Shown here piece after piece: positions 1-13,132 of a DNA stretch of 64,000 nt. Every line of letters begins with the position of its first letter. The stretch's first letter is position 1. Made by a program: the position numbers and the translations under genes. Below the pieces are notes generated by a model. The model made no database searches. It was not told the DNA's origin and worked only from the letters and a program-made list of their open reading frames with translations. The stretch comes from Apoda limacodes (lineage: Eukaryota; Arthropoda; Insecta; Lepidoptera; Limacodidae), in NCBI GenBank assembly GCA_946406115.1, contig OX291545.1:15824001-15888000 (forward strand). The letters run 5' to 3'.

Positions 1-599
1 TGGTGCAAATTCAGAACGCATTTGAAGAAAAAAACTTTTTCAACATTTACTTCTATTTACATGATTTTGGTTTTTTGTAACAATATCAAAGATAATTAAA
101 AAACATGAGTTATTTCAGCAGCGAATATATGAATTTATCGGCTGTTGAGTTGCTGGAAACGATATAAAATTCGCGCGAAAAGTACCTCAGAACGTACGAT
201 TAGTTGTTGCACATTTAAGAGGTGCGTAAATTTTTTCGGAAATTATAATGTTATTAATTAATTGGTATTCGACTTTATTGAGTGATCCGAAACATGTAGA
301 TTATCCTTGTATTTTCAAGCATTTTCCTCTCTACTAAAAAAATGTGTGTTTCGCACGGTTGCAAAATTATTTGTATCTCGTGCCTTAGAATCCCTCGCTC
401 CGCTTGGCTCCTGAGTTCAATCTGAGAAAGCGATGGCATACAATCTAGGCTCTTGTGCCTTATAACAACGTTGCAGCCTTGCATAGCAAATAGCCGTAAT
501 AATATATATATATATAGGTATATCGGGTATCGTTGAAAATGCATTTAGTCTTTTGGAGTGATTCTCAATATGCATATCTAGTCACGCGGTAGCGTGTCA
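1..599. other. AT-rich DNA, nothing recognised
   Basis: No coding or RNA signal was seen. There is a short TA run near 502-515. The open frames here are short and look like chance. Confidence 0.5.
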
Positions 600-1030
600 A
601 GCCAAGTTCAAGTAATAGAACTGGCGAGCAGCACCGTGTGTAATATTACACGAACCATTTGGAGCCACTTTTGACCCCCTCATAACTCAAAAACTGTTGT
701 ACATAAACTTGTCAAATTTGGCTCATATATTGAGACTTGCAAGATATATATGTGCACCAAATTTCATAAGCACATCTCAAACGGATATTTAGATATTAAC
801 GTTCAAAAATCGTCATTTTTATCATTGACTGACCTATAGATCAAAACTCTAACCTAGTTCCAGAGAACCTAGAAAGTTCAAATTTGGCATGCAGATAGGT
901 AATTAGGTGAATACAAAGGAATATATCAGAAACTGGTAAATTTTTATGATTATATTATAATTTTTAACTTCAACTTTAAGCGGGCGCGCGGTCAACGGCA
1001 GTGGTCGCGCGTAACCTTAATGACCGCCAA
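600..1030. repeat. Probable dispersed non-coding repeat
   Basis: The stretch reads like a lepidopteran dispersed repeat, with phrases such as CCCCCTCATAACTCAAAAAC and AAAAATCGTCATTTTT. That recognition is from memory and there is no second copy in this window to align. No open frame of note is present. Confidence 0.3.
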
Positions 1031-1800
1031 GGTTTTTAAGAATTAAAAAGACAAATCATTAAATTATTTGAATAACAATGTACTTAAACACATTCCCTTT
1101 AGATAAAATAAAAAAAATATTTGATAGAAAACCTACAAAAATTTATATTAAAGCACTTTTACTAAGTGCGTCGCGCGAATCTTCAACGACGACGTCAGGC
1201 GCGCGTTTACAATGCAAAACCTACGCAGCACGCATAACGAAAGATATAATTTAGATTAACCAATGCGCACAGAAAAGAAGAATGAACCTATAAGTGGCTA
1301 CTAATATTGGCAAACATGAGTGATGATAATATACGAATTTATAACCGAAAATATGGTTACCGCCGCGCGACCGCTTGGAGGTTTGATTCTATTTGGAACA
1401 CTTAGCTTATACTTATAAAAACTGTAATATAAGAATCAGCAATCAGCCATCAAAACTTATGTGGATTTTCAGGTTTTCACGTGAATGTATAACAAGTTGA
1501 ATACCACCCTTAATTTGTTTTTAATTCAAATATTTCCGTTTTAGTACTTATAACTAAGAGTATAGTCGACTTTCATATTTATTAACTGGAATTTTGTATT
1601 AATTATTGTTTCAATATTTATCGCTCATCGATAGTGTAAGATCATTACTTATAAATAATTAAATAATAGGCATTTCGGTACACGGCGCGCGGCGGGGTGG
1701 GAGCGCGAACCTTCACGCGAACTTGTCTGAGCGAGTGACAGCCGCGCTCACAAGCGAACGCCGCGCCGTCTTGCTGTCCGGTTGCCTCTCGATATCTGAC
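960..1800. other. AT-rich DNA with scattered CG-rich blocks
   Basis: Short blocks rich in GCGCGC stand out from the AT-rich surroundings at about 980-1010, 1170-1210, 1360-1378 and 1683-1790. The block near 993 (GTGGTCGCGCGTAACC) is roughly the reverse complement of the block near 1353 (GGTTACCGCCGCGCGACC). No ORF covers them. They may be remnants of an unrecognised element. Confidence 0.35.
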
Positions 1801-2482
1801 CTATAAGGTTGCGATTTATGCTACGAAATTCATAGGTTTTCTTAAAAAATACTTATATATTTGTGGTTATATTATTATTACAATTCTTTCAGTAAGTACG
1901 TATGGTATAGGCAATAGTTTAAATCAAAAATTAATAATAATTTTAGTATAGGCATAAGAGTTATAAGTAGGTTTGTATACTTCACTCTGAAAGAGTTTGA
2001 GAATGAGAACTTATTGGTAACAAATTGTTTTTCTTGAGAATTCAATAGATAACAGGTAATTTGTTCTGTAATCGTCTTAAATAATTATCTTTTTATTACG
2101 TATTTTGTACAATGAGTCGTACAACAGAATTATGGGTGGGTATTCGTATATGAGAACTAGCCAAGTCAGACCTTAGGCTACAATATATTATCCTAAGTTA
2201 TAAGAAGAAATGATATTTTATGTTGTTAGAAATAAATTTCAGGACTGACCATTGAACTTGGCACCCATTTAGATCTCACTTCTTTTGTCGTTGAAGTCAA
2301 CATCCAAGTCATATATCATAATATTGTACTTGGCTCTCATTTCGCATTTATGTTTCTAATGGGATTTTTCTTTAACTCGAAAGGTTTCAAAGTCGTTTAT
2401 TGTGTGTCCCTGTCCATCTATTCAACCATAGTGTTATAAAAATCTGCAAAAAAACAAACACCATGATAGAGCTTAATTATTT
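1801..2482. other. AT-rich DNA, nothing recognised
   Basis: No gene, RNA or repeat structure was identified. Confidence 0.4.
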
Positions 2483-2660
2483 TTTTATTATACCACTAAG
2501 ATTGCAAACAAGCTTGCGGTCCGCCTGATGGTAAGCGGTCACCGCATCCTATGGACGCTAGCAACACCAGGGGTTTCATCACTCGCACGTTGCCGACCCG
2601 TCAAATGTCTAATAGCTTTTTCTTTAAGAACACCATACTGTAGTCCTTAGAGAAAAATAG
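2483..2660 (-). mobile_element. LINE family A, 3' tail fragment
   Basis: The stretch matches the 3' end of the intact copy at 14184-16140: ATACCACTAAGATTGCAAAC, then the GGTCCGCCTGATGGTAAGCG segment, then the end of the RT ORF in antisense as far as the 'tactgtagtccttagagaaaa' phrase. It is severely 5'-truncated, mutated and non-coding. Confidence 0.85.
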
Positions 2661-3984
2661 AGAAAACTGCTTGTTAAAGAAAATAATTTATGATACACTT
2701 ATAAATGTAATATAATTTACATTTACGAATTTACTAGGATATCCCAATATCAACATAAAAAAAATGTTATTTCGTTTCATGATCACTTTAAGCTATAATG
2801 GTAATTTTCAGACAATTCGCCACACTGTAGGCTGTCTTCTTAAATTTAGAAGAGACAAATTATAAGCAAAGTAACAAATTTGAGTTCCAAAAAGTATTCC
2901 ATATATAGAATCCAGTAAAGGAAACAAAAGCCTGTAGAAGTAAAATATAGAAGTTTTAAACCGGTGAGGTTCAAAAAGAAAATTATATTAGGTACTTTGT
3001 TTTAGGAAAACACTAAAGTTTGAAACAAAGCAAAAACTCATTTCGGTCAGTGTGCGGTACACCTGTTTATGCTTATAGTTTTGCGCTAGGACTTGACAGG
3101 CAGTCAGTAAAGTTACGGCATGAGTAAATCGTACAGAAAACCTTGAATGTACTTTCTAAAGCAATAGTTTGTTAAGCTGCGTCATACAGTTTTATATCTT
3201 TTTAATTTAGCTGGATTATGAAGTTGAACGCCTTGAAGATACGGACAAAATATGCCTTATTTGTTGCGTTTATCAATGGTTACAACTAGAATTGGTGGTT
3301 AAGGCTATGGCATACCCTAGCAAAAGCATGCCGTTTCGACCATTCTACAAAGACATTACACTATTGAAGCATACTCTTGTACACAGGTCCACGTACGAAA
3401 GGCGCTAGCATGTGACTGCCCGTTGAAAATTTTTATTTTCTCGGTTGTTTGTCGGTGTAAAATTCAAATATTTATTTAGAACTATGAAATTAGCAAATTC
3501 ACTTGGTCATATTAATATATTTTATGAAAAAAGAATCAACATAATATCAATCCAAACAATTTGAATTAAATACTAAAAGCTGAGTGTCAGATTTTTTTTT
3601 CTTACTGTTTTAATAGCCAAATTATAATGATATTAGCAAATTCTCTAAATTAAGGTTGAACTATAACTTATATATTTTTTACGTGAAAAAGTGTACAGTA
3701 GTTTTACGTGGACAGTAACAAAATCAATCAAATTCTTGCAAACTCAACTCGTTTGGGTAAGCTATCACCTTAACATTTCAATTTTTTTTTTTTTTTAAAT
3801 AAATAACATTATAGCAATGATTACTGAATGGTGGTTGTTCAGAGTTATGATGATGTCAACTTTAGCAACGAACAGTTGACAATGATATGATATGGTATGA
3901 TATATTTTTTATTGTTAAATTTGTTGAATTTACAGGTCATAATAAATTTCTTTATACATAAGTATATATCCAGCTGAGCAATAT
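2661..3984. other. AT-rich DNA, nothing recognised
   Basis: No supportable gene or RNA. There are poly(T) tracts near 3591 and 3783. Confidence 0.4.
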
Positions 3985-4258
3985 ATCCTACTTATATTAG
4001 TAATGTGAAAGTTTGTTTGGATGGATGTTTGTTACGCTTTCACGCTTCAACCACTAGACGGATCGGGATGAAACTTGGCATTGGAAAAGCATATAGGCTC
4101 CTTTTTATCCCGAAATTCCCGCGGAAATAACGAGCAAAAACGAACTATTGCTATAACTGCAGCTTAATAGCAAACTTCATTAATGTAATTAAGGAGTTCC
4201 ACGCCGATAACCGAATTCAGGGCGGGCGGAGCCATTAGCAAAATTCATTAATTACCAG
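3985..4258 (+). repeat. Repeat X copy
   Basis: The copy begins with the group's head (ATATTAGTAATGTGAAAGTT) and ends with its tail (GCCGATAACCGAATTC, then GGCGGAGCCATTAGC). The same tail recurs at 4625-4665 and 16270-16297, and in reverse complement near 17430-17470. It has no ORF and is probably a non-autonomous element. The class is not determined. Confidence 0.6.
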
Positions 4259-4269
4259 CTATCCAATTA

Positions 4270-4680
4270 TATTATAAATACGTAAGTTTGGTTTTTAGTT
4301 CACCAAATCATGCTTCACCCACTGGATGGATCGGGAACCCCTGAACCGATTTAGATGAAATTGGTATAGAGATAGTTTGAGTCTCGGGGAAAGACATAGT
4401 CTATTTTTCATTCCGGAAAATTTAAAAGTTAAATAAATAGAGCTAAAATTTTGCACAGAGATAGTTAAAGATATAGAGGACAAAGGATACTTTTTATCCT
4501 GAAAAATTCAAAAGTTCCCGCGGGAGTTAGTATAGCCTAATTTCACGAACTAACCATTGCTGCAACTATAGCTTGCTACAACAAACTTCTTAAGTATAAT
4601 AAAGGAGTTGCCGGAAGAATCCCTCGCCGATAACCAAATTTGGGGTGGGAGGAGCCGCTGGCAAAGTCTAGTAAAGTCAT
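4270..4680 (+). repeat. Repeat X copy, second in tandem
   Basis: A second X-type unit follows directly. It carries CACCCACTGGATGGATCGGG, TTCCCGCGGGAG, and a tail parallel to the first copy (AAAGGAGTTGCCGG, then GCCGATAACCAAATTTGGGG and GAGCCGCTGGC). Internal differences show it is an independent or long-diverged copy. Confidence 0.55.
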
Positions 4681-4904
4681 AAACATAAAAAATGTTAAAT
4701 TACGAAATGGGATTATCTGTATCTAAAACCAGCTTACGAAAACAACAAATTTACCCCGAAATTATCCAATTTGCTAATATCTAATAAACTAGTTTGATCG
4801 GTTTTTTGCCCTAGCAAAACCTACCCTGTAAATTTCATCAAATTCTAATAGTCGTTTTCGAGAACACAATAACTAACAAGGATTTATAGTAATAGAAACA
4901 CATC

Positions 4905-5440
4905 TATTGTCGAATAGCGTCATAGTTTTCATAAAAACGCATTTGTCTCGTTAAGTTGAATTCCCGAGCATAGTTCTTTCCATAGCTCGCTGAGCGACTT
5001 TTAATTTGTGGATCCGGCCAACTGTCTGTCTCATTTCTGCGCCGTAAGTCATGACTGGCAAAAAGCGTTGATAATATACCTTCGTCTTTAAGCATTAAGG
5101 TATACGCGACGTGAAAACTTGACACAACTTTTTAAATGCTTACCAACCCAACAGAATTCTTCTGTCTACTTCCTTATTGAAGTTGTTTCTACTTAGTGTA
5201 ATTTTTTTTAAGCTTGATACGACATTACCGATGGCCACTGTTCTCAAGTCAACGTGTTTATTAGACATGACCTTCGTCTTGTCTGTATACGTTTATCTTG
5301 AGAAACACTCGCCTGGAAGAACAGTTGAGGCTGTTTAGCATTTTTTCTAAATCGTGCAGCGATATACAACCATAACTACGATGTCGTCCGCTATGTCCAC
5401 GAAGGCAAGACAACGAAGCTGGTTATACCTTTCGTTCATC
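4905..5440 (-). pseudogene. RTE-clade LINE reverse transcriptase remnant
   Basis: Antisense translation gives a recognisable but broken RT. Near 5350-5395 it reads VDIADDIVVMV, a disrupted FADD catalytic box. After an indel, one frame continues from about 5285 with DKTKVMSN, FNKEVDRRILLGW, AFKKLCQVFTSRIP, CLKTKVYYQRFLPVMTYGAE and KLKVAQRAMERTMLGNST. This order (FADDIVV, DKTK, LGW, LPVMTYGAE, AQRAMER) is what I know from RTE-like LINEs, so the assignment uses family knowledge. In-frame stops follow LGW, RIP and GNST. It is a dead fragment of the RT palm/thumb region only. No endonuclease domain or 3' end was located. Confidence 0.8.
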
Positions 5441-5444
5441 TGTA

Positions 5445-7235
5445 TATTTTTCCGCAGTGTGAATGGGGTTTACGTATCTACCGGGATTTTTACCGTTAAA
5501 GGAGAAACCCTAAAATTGTTTGAAGGTTTGTGCCTTTTTAATTGTAAACAATTAGGATATTTAACGTTATCATCTCGTTGTATTGTAAAAAGATGATATT
5601 GGTGTATTTGTTAGGTATTAGTTTTGATTTAATGTTAAAATGTCATCGAGCTGATTAATTCGAGCCGGTCAATTTTTACTAATAATGACTGAAAAGTGTT
5701 GACTTGTTTCTATTCTTAGTATTATTGTTGAACATTACTTAGTTACACTACTTAAATATTCATATAATACTTACTAATACTATATATACTTACAAATAAA
5801 TTTGTTTTTCATTAAACTAAAATATTTTACTTAAAATGAGTTTAAGCAATTCTGAAATTTTGACCCTAGATTCGGCAAATACAGTAATCGAAAATCTTTT
5901 GCCAGAAATTTTGAAGGAAAGATACTTAAATATGTACAATAATTTTATGGAGTGAAGAGCTGACAACAAAAGAAAACTAAATTTATTAGCACTTTTCACG
6001 GTTTTTTTAAATACAATCTGCGAGTCCGATGTTCTTTCTTTTTTTAAGGAATAATTAATTGACTCTAGAAAGCTTCTAGACACAGTGTAGTTGGTTAAAA
6101 CAGCATGTATATGTAATAATGAAGCGATTTCAATTGAGTGACGTACGCTCACTACGTGTTTAAAAGTATTAATAACTAGTTATTTCTCAATAAGTGAATT
6201 TGTAAATTCTTTCTGAGAAGTGAATAAAGATCTTAAACCATAATACAACCATGCAGTTGCAGCTCGAGTCTAGTGTAGACCCCTAGACGTAGAGAGTAGA
6301 GCTTTAAAAAAATCAAAAACTCAACTTAGAAACAGAAGTTGGAAGAAAAGTCTCAGCAACTTGCACTAATGAAAACAAGATATTTAGTATAGTTTCATAA
6401 TAAAGAATTCGACTTACTTTTTTTCTTGCAAAATCATCAATTTTATTTAGGCATTGTCAATGCCATTTCAAATACTAGCTTTACAGGGTCGCAAGAGATG
6501 TGACGTCCAAAGGTAAAATTCTGATGCCTTATACTGAGGGGTATCCGAATCACCCTCGTGTATGTTTCGTGATTATGAGTAGTTTAGTGGATAGATTTTT
6601 TTTTTCAGGTTTTTGTCATAATTTTCACCTAACATCGGTTTTAATTTTTTTCTTTTTCTATTTGACATTTGTGATTGTATTTTGTGGTAAATTATAATAA
6701 TGTGTGACTTCACCTCAAGAATTTATGACTCACCTAAGCCTTCTGGAACACGCTGAAATTGAGCCGAAAGTTCAAAATTACTGTTCGAGAATAATAGTGA
6801 CAAAAGTTCATCTTGAAAAATAAAAATAATAGACAGTCCCGGTGGCTTGATAGTATTTTAAAAAACTGATATAAACCTTCAGCAACAAAAATCATTAATA
6901 AAAACTTCACCTCAATACTGGTTTATTTTTAAAAGCTAGCCTTCAAAGCAAAAAGAGGTAACTTTTCGGAAAACTAGATTTTTCAATGCTGCATTTCACT
7001 TTTTTTTTCTTTCAATTATTTTTATTTTAAATTTATTTACAAATGGTTCTCAAAATTACGTCCTTCAAAAGAAATGCACATTTTGCACCTACATAGGAAT
7101 TTTCTTTTAATCGCCTCAAAGCTTCTCTGTTACTTTTTACAACATTACCGGCAACCTCAATTTTTCTTCTTGGCTCTTCTTCACCAGAGGAATCTCGAGC
7201 ATGGCTATTTCCTTATAATAATAGCCCCAAATAAA
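5445..7235. other. AT-rich DNA without a recognised gene
   Basis: Several 60-110 codon frames exist (for example 5817-6152 minus and 6500-6697 plus). They show no domain, and their composition follows the AT-rich background. No repeat was identified. Confidence 0.45.
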
Positions 7236-7239
7236 AAAA

Positions 7240-7450
7240 AGAACGAGTTGCACTCCGGGAGTGCCGGCAGAAGTGAAAACCTTTACACACGATTCGCGCT
7301 TAACACTCAAATATGTCACAAGACATGTCTTTGACATTGTCAAGAAATAATAATGTTTGTTTATTTACTTTTTTGACGTTGTATATTTGACATCGCAATC
7401 TGTCATAGAATTAAAATTCCATATCCAACCTCCCTGTACTACTAAAAATA
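7240..7450 (+). repeat. Dispersed repeat Q, copy 1
   Basis: The copy contains TTGCACTCCGGGAGTGCCGG, then GCAGAAGTG, and ends with CTGTCATAGAATTAAAATTC followed by CATATCCAACCTCC. The same order appears in reverse complement at 30032-30232. It is non-coding. Two short opposing open frames across it are chance. Confidence 0.7.
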
Positions 7451-8700
7451 AAAATTATAATAGGCGTGGCATTACGGTTTACGTATTTTACAAAGACAAA
7501 GATGCACTTTGTTCAATTTCCATATTTTAAACACTTTATATACACGAATTTTACGAATACACAGCAGTACGGCCACTACACAGACGGTCGAGCCATCAGC
7601 TGTCACCATCCATGGATGCGCGTAGCACGCTGTAACATATTTATGTAACACACGACCATTCGCGCAAGCGCCCTGCGCCGCCTAAACGAAACAGCAGGCG
7701 CAGGCATAAATTTTCGCCGCGCCGTAGAAAGAGAGGGGGATACTCCCTCTCCTTCGCCGCGCCAGCTGCCTACTCTCCATCCGTCTTACGCATTTTCACG
7801 ATTAGGACACGTGACCTGACGCGAGTTTATCATTTTTACCCAAACCAAAAAAAAAAAAGGAGACAGTGAAGGCCAGCTAATTGGTCCGCTTCGTCCTATC
7901 CACCTGTTAGGATATTTTTAATTCATGTAATTACGCTCTTGCTTTGCGTAATTTGTAACCAATTTGTAGTCATTTTGTACCACAAGCCTTGTCTTAGCTC
8001 AAGATTTACATCTTCCAGCATTAAGACTGGACGGTAGTTCAAACGGCCTAATTAGTTCGCCATTATACTAAAACGCCATACCATACCACATGGTGATACT
8101 AAAACGATGATGAAAGGTTGACGGCCTTATTTCGTGTTGTAGAAACCCCCCCCTTACAAAAACGCGTCCACCCACCCCACCTACTCAACGCTACATCCAG
8201 CGGAAAAACTAATAATAGAATTTTAATTTGGCAATGATCGTCTAATGGCGTGATGAGGACCGCTACATTGTGAACCTAAGTAACCCTGACTCTAAGAAGG
8301 TATGAGCTTAGTCAGTCACTAGCATGGAGAGTGAGCTCTGATTTAAAAATTAAATTCTACATTATATAACTAGCCTAGCCCTTAACCATTTATATTAACT
8401 AACTTGTCGCACACGAGTGATGTACCAAACTAAGATAGCTATTATAATACGTCCTGATAATGATTTAAATTATCGTCACACTGACCTTGAATAAGTAGAT
8501 TTCTAACACAATAACCTTCCCCATAACTACCCTTATTTACTTTCAATTAATAACTATTTAAATCCTGTCAAAGAGTAAGCCTTTCATAATTTAGTTTCTA
8601 TTCCTTTATTTATTTATTTAACCTTACAATATGCCAATAAAACGAAAATAAGAAATTAAGATTTCCTTTACAGTTCGCGACAATAAACAAAAAGCAATTG
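7451..8700. other. Mixed DNA with a CG-rich block, no gene recognised
   Basis: The stretch at 7650-7770 is GC-rich and repetitive in GCGCC and CGCCGCGCC words. The rest is AT-rich. No open frame, RNA or element end could be supported. Confidence 0.35.
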
Positions 8701-8701
8701 T

Positions 8702-8776
8702 CTGTAGTGTCGGGATCGAACCGCGGCCCTTCGTATGCTTATCAAACGTTATAACCACTACACCAATTGGTCAATT
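8702..8776 (-). mobile_element. tRNA-derived SINE head
   Basis: On the minus strand a polymerase III A-box-like motif (TTGGTGTAGTGGTTA) is followed about 35 nt later by a B-box (GGTTCGATCCC). Only about three pairs form in the would-be T stem, and no acceptor stem closes. I read it as a SINE head, not a tRNA gene. The SINE body and tail were not delimited. Confidence 0.6.
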
Positions 8777-11700
8777 AACAATGGATTGAATTTAACCTAA
8801 TATTTCTGCACCCTGAAGATAATTCCCTTTGTTTGCTGTAAAGGTAGTAAACAACCATACGGCCCTATAATAAGATATTTTACACAAGGTACTATTTAGT
8901 CTTCATGGTAGTTCTTCTTACAATCCAAAATTTCTTAGTAACCGTGGAATTTTCAGTATTTAGACATCTTACAGATAACAGTGAATAATTCCGTTCTTTG
9001 CGTAGGTACAAGAACTTATAAAAGAGACACCATGTGCAACCTTTCTCTTACGAACTTGAGATATTAAGATAATATTAATAAATATGAAACAAATTGCGAA
9101 TAACGTAAAGATTAAATAGAATTTCTTTTAATAATTTGTCACAGTCAATTAAGATAATTATGACGACAGAACGCCAATTTACATGGGTAGGTAACCCGTC
9201 TTAGTAGGTATTTTCCTACTATTCAGTCAGTAATGAAAACATTGCTCACTCAAAAATCTAACACTTTAGTCAGATCAACAATAGGCATTTTGAGTGATTA
9301 GAACCTTCGCGTTTCGCCGGTAGGTCGGGGTCCCCCCCCGGCTCATCAGTTATTAAGGGGGGCCCTACCTGGATAATAATACGCTATGATAATCGAATTT
9401 TCTATGAAGAAGAATTGGACAGACCCTAGACCAACTAATGTCACCTTAAACAAATCCATGTTTAATATGTTCGGTCAAAGTTTAACTTATGTCGTACCCC
9501 GGTTCAGTCATTGTTTCCTTAAGGTTAGGTACCGTAAATCATTTCCTTCTTTTTTTTTATATCAAAAGAAGAAAGCAATACTAAAGTATATTTTTTTATT
9601 ATCATTGTTTGGCATAACTTAATTGTTACCTATTAAAAATAGACGTAGTAAAATATAAAGAAGTAAATTCAAAAATCTAAAAAATCATAATTCTTATTCT
9701 ATTCGTCTCCATAATGAGTGATTTATTTATTAATAAAACGAACTTCCCAAAATAAAGGAGTAATCTGTATCCCGACAACTTATCACTCATTACTTTGACG
9801 AAAACTAATCCGGACCAATTAATGCTAACAATTTAGATAGGTAAGTATTGAATAGGTATCTCATACAACTACCTACTAGACACACCAAAATTAAAATTTC
9901 TTCTTTATCATTTATATCCTCTGATCCGGATTAGAACTCATAAAATTTAAACTAACTCTTAACTTTCTTGGAGTAGGGTGGAGCTGAGCTAGTAAGACCT
10001 AAAAGTAAACCAGCTCTACTCACACCCTAGTACTCGAGCTTCGCCGTCACACGAAGACCTGCTCTACTTATTTACTACCCATTCCTGTTCTAATACTGAT
10101 ATTAAAAATGGAGAGATCTTACTATAACCGCGACATCCCTAGGTCTGTTGACGAAGCGTTATCATCAAAGGGTTGTGACCTTACAGTCCCATTAACTACT
10201 TTCGAAAGAAACACTTAAACTCACTCATACACTCTTCTCCTTTTAATTAATCTATTTGTCTTTTTTTTTACACTGCACCTAGTTCTGTGTTCTTATATGG
10301 GAACAGACCTACAACTATTCTAAACCCTCTATCAAAGCGTTCTTCTCAACAGAAATGATTTATCTTTTCACTAGGGATGTATACCTGCAAATAAAAGCAG
10401 TGACAGCGGTCGAGGGGCCTTTTAGCTAATGTATAATTAGTGTGTGTGTACTAACAATGCCTACCCCCAACCTAAACAGACAACGGCCCCTTTTTAACCT
10501 GCCATCACTAACGTCCTTTCATTTGCTGGTGGAAACGATTTTTAACACACTGAATGAGACAATGAGATAGAGCCGTGTGTATAACCCTTCTCAAGCCCTA
10601 AAGGAGTACCCATTAATTGATTATTAAATTTCTATTAGGCCAAGATTCCTTGACAAGAAAATAAAATAATAAACTGGCAATTCTGGACTCTCCAATTAGG
10701 CCAAAAGTCATCTAAGGATGGACTTAGGGCCCTGCGTTGCAAGTTTCATTAGACGAACCCGGCACCGTCGGTGCACCAAACTCTTTTTTTTTCCTCTGAA
10801 TTTTTAGTTTTATTTCAATTCTATTTTATATTTTTTTTTACTGAAGGAAAACAAAAATGTCCTTTAATCAGCAAGCATATTAAACTAAAACACTTTATGT
10901 ATAAGGAATCTTATGGCCGTACTCTCTTTCCTATACCTACTATGCCTAAAGATCCCTCCCCTTATTAACTAAATAAATCTAGCTGAAAATGTCCCAAAAT
11001 ATGTTCTTTCCACTCTTACATTCTCTTCGGGCTTATTTTCCGAAACATTTCACCCCCCTGAATTTAATAATCATTCCCCATAAATTTTTCACTCTGCTGA
11101 TCCAGGTCCCTGACCTTACAAACTAAATAACGTGATACTGCCCCTAACACAAGCATCTTACCCTGGACCAAATAAAGCCGCCTGAAGCCTTTTCAAATAG
11201 ACCTACGCTAAAATTAAATATCAAATACATAAATATATTTTTTTTCTACTCCCTTCCCCAACCCTATGGTAATGTATTAAGTGTTTTCTACATAATGCTT
11301 TTACTTTCCCTCAATCTGAAACATGTCTGCCCAGGTTCAGAACCTGTCCATGCCTCAGATGCACCACTGATTCCTGGATATAGCCTTCCGGACCTGATTT
11401 TCCTTCATATCGAACGATATGTCAGTCACAAATCCGAATATTCAAATATCGGTAACTTAATACATATTTGTCATAAAAAACCGTATAGTAGGTTATAACT
11501 CTATAAAGGAAAATCTTTACTCAATCTGTAAAGTACTAAATTGAGTGCCCAGTAAAACGTACAAAATGGTAATTTACAATTATCACGGTTAGGTAAAATT
11601 CGAGAATAATAATTAAACCCGGCGCCATGGTTTTAAAATCGTCAACGTTTCGTATCGTTTTATGCACATTTAATCAACCTTTTGAGTAATTCAAGTAGTT

Positions 11701-12200
11701 ATCTATTAAATCTTATGATTAAATAAAATTCTTAAAATGAGATAGTGGAACTCTAGATATCCTATGTACGGTTTCCCACAACATCAGTATGTGATTTGTG
11801 TACCTAAACCATCAGCACATAACCTGTCTCTCATCTCTAGGTATATGTACCTTTTCAAAATTTACAATTTTCACATACGAAACATATTTTGGGATCACAC
11901 AAGAAAAGTAAAACAATGGTTATAATTAATAGTTTACCTACCCAACAACAATTCATATAGAAACTCTTCAAATGAATTTCTAAATAAACAGCTGTACTCA
12001 GAAGGAATTTTAATGCCTTTCGCGATTATAGTTATTTCCTCTGAAAATAAAAATTAATCTACTCACTCAGGAAAATTATCGATGGGCGGGACTCCAAAAA
12101 TCTGCCAACTCCTAACACCTTCACGGTTACACACGGGTACACGGTTCGATGTTAATTCAATGTAAATAACCACTTAAAGTTTTATTATTTATTCACATTT
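8777..12200. other. Long gene-free stretch, C-rich on the + strand in part
   Basis: Between roughly 9700 and 11300 the + strand carries many C-runs and few G-runs, unlike the flanks. A GC-rich imperfect hairpin lies at 9318-9373. Short frames (9386-9622, 10771-10968, 11295-11498) show no domains. No RT, transposase, integrase or tRNA signature was found on either strand. Confidence 0.4.
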
Positions 12201-13100
12201 GCACTTTGTAATTGCAAACACTATTTACTAAGAAAAACGCGGGAAGCACAGTCTTTAACCGATATTTGTCAAAACTCTTTTTAAGAATGCGGGAGGTGGG
12301 ACGCTTCCCGTATTACTCGACTCAAAGAAAAGGCGGGAAACACACCATTATGCAAAACCGCGCGCGTCAGTCACGAATTTTGAATTTCGAATGGGAGAGA
12401 GAGGACTCTGTCACGACAGTCTCCAGCGCCGTGGCGCCAAAATCAAGCGAGCGAACAATTTCTTTTTTTTTATCTCTTTTACACGCACGAATTAGGAGAT
12501 ATCCCTATTTCCCGTATTTTTTATTTCGTCTTCAAAGAGGTTTTGTGACGTCATCGCATGACATGGTCACGTGACGATCATTCGATTTACACCGCGAGTC
12601 GTACTGTTTTAAGCTACTTTACCATTAATCGAAACAAAATCTACGATAGACATATATCTAATGCAGCGCCGTATTGCGCGCAGTAATTTTACCACGCAAT
12701 TATTTCGAACGCCAATTTATGTTTATCTATTTCTAATGTTTGACTATCTTATTTTTGTATATCCAACAGATAATTAGACCTATAGCTACTTCTCTATGAA
12801 TACATTAGGTATTCAATTTTAAATCGCACATAATGGTACGCTATTTAGGTAGTTAGACATAATTTTGTTCTAGGGTAGACTGGAGTACACTACAGTGTGG
12901 TATGTTAATTATGAATATTAAATATTCCCGTTTGCTCAAATCGTGACTCATCAGTTTACAAACTTTATTGATAAATTCGGGATCGTCTTGTTCTTACCTC
13001 AAAATGGTTTGACAAAAAATAATTCTCGGTGGATAATCTATACTGTAGACAATAAAGCCTGCACTCGCTGGAAATTATATACGTGGTATCCTTCTTCATA
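12201..13100. other. Gene-free, CG-enriched in the first 400 bases
   Basis: The 120-codon frame at 12212-12574 (plus) is low in information and shows no domain. The segment is richer in CG than its surroundings, which by itself lengthens random frames. Confidence 0.35.
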
Positions 13101-13132
13101 AAGTATGTCTTGTGTTGATGATCGGGGAATTT

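Noticed and set aside
5354..5596. 80-codon frame with a hydrophobic, signal-peptide-like start
   Set aside because: It lies partly antisense to the RTE RT remnant and has no recognisable domain. The hydrophobicity follows from AT-rich codons.
9700..11300. Nuclear mitochondrial insertion explaining the C-rich strand
   Set aside because: No mitochondrial protein frame, rRNA or tRNA was recognisable in either orientation.
12212..12574. 120-codon frame in a CG-enriched patch
   Set aside because: No domain and no splice or start context. CG enrichment reduces stop codons by chance.
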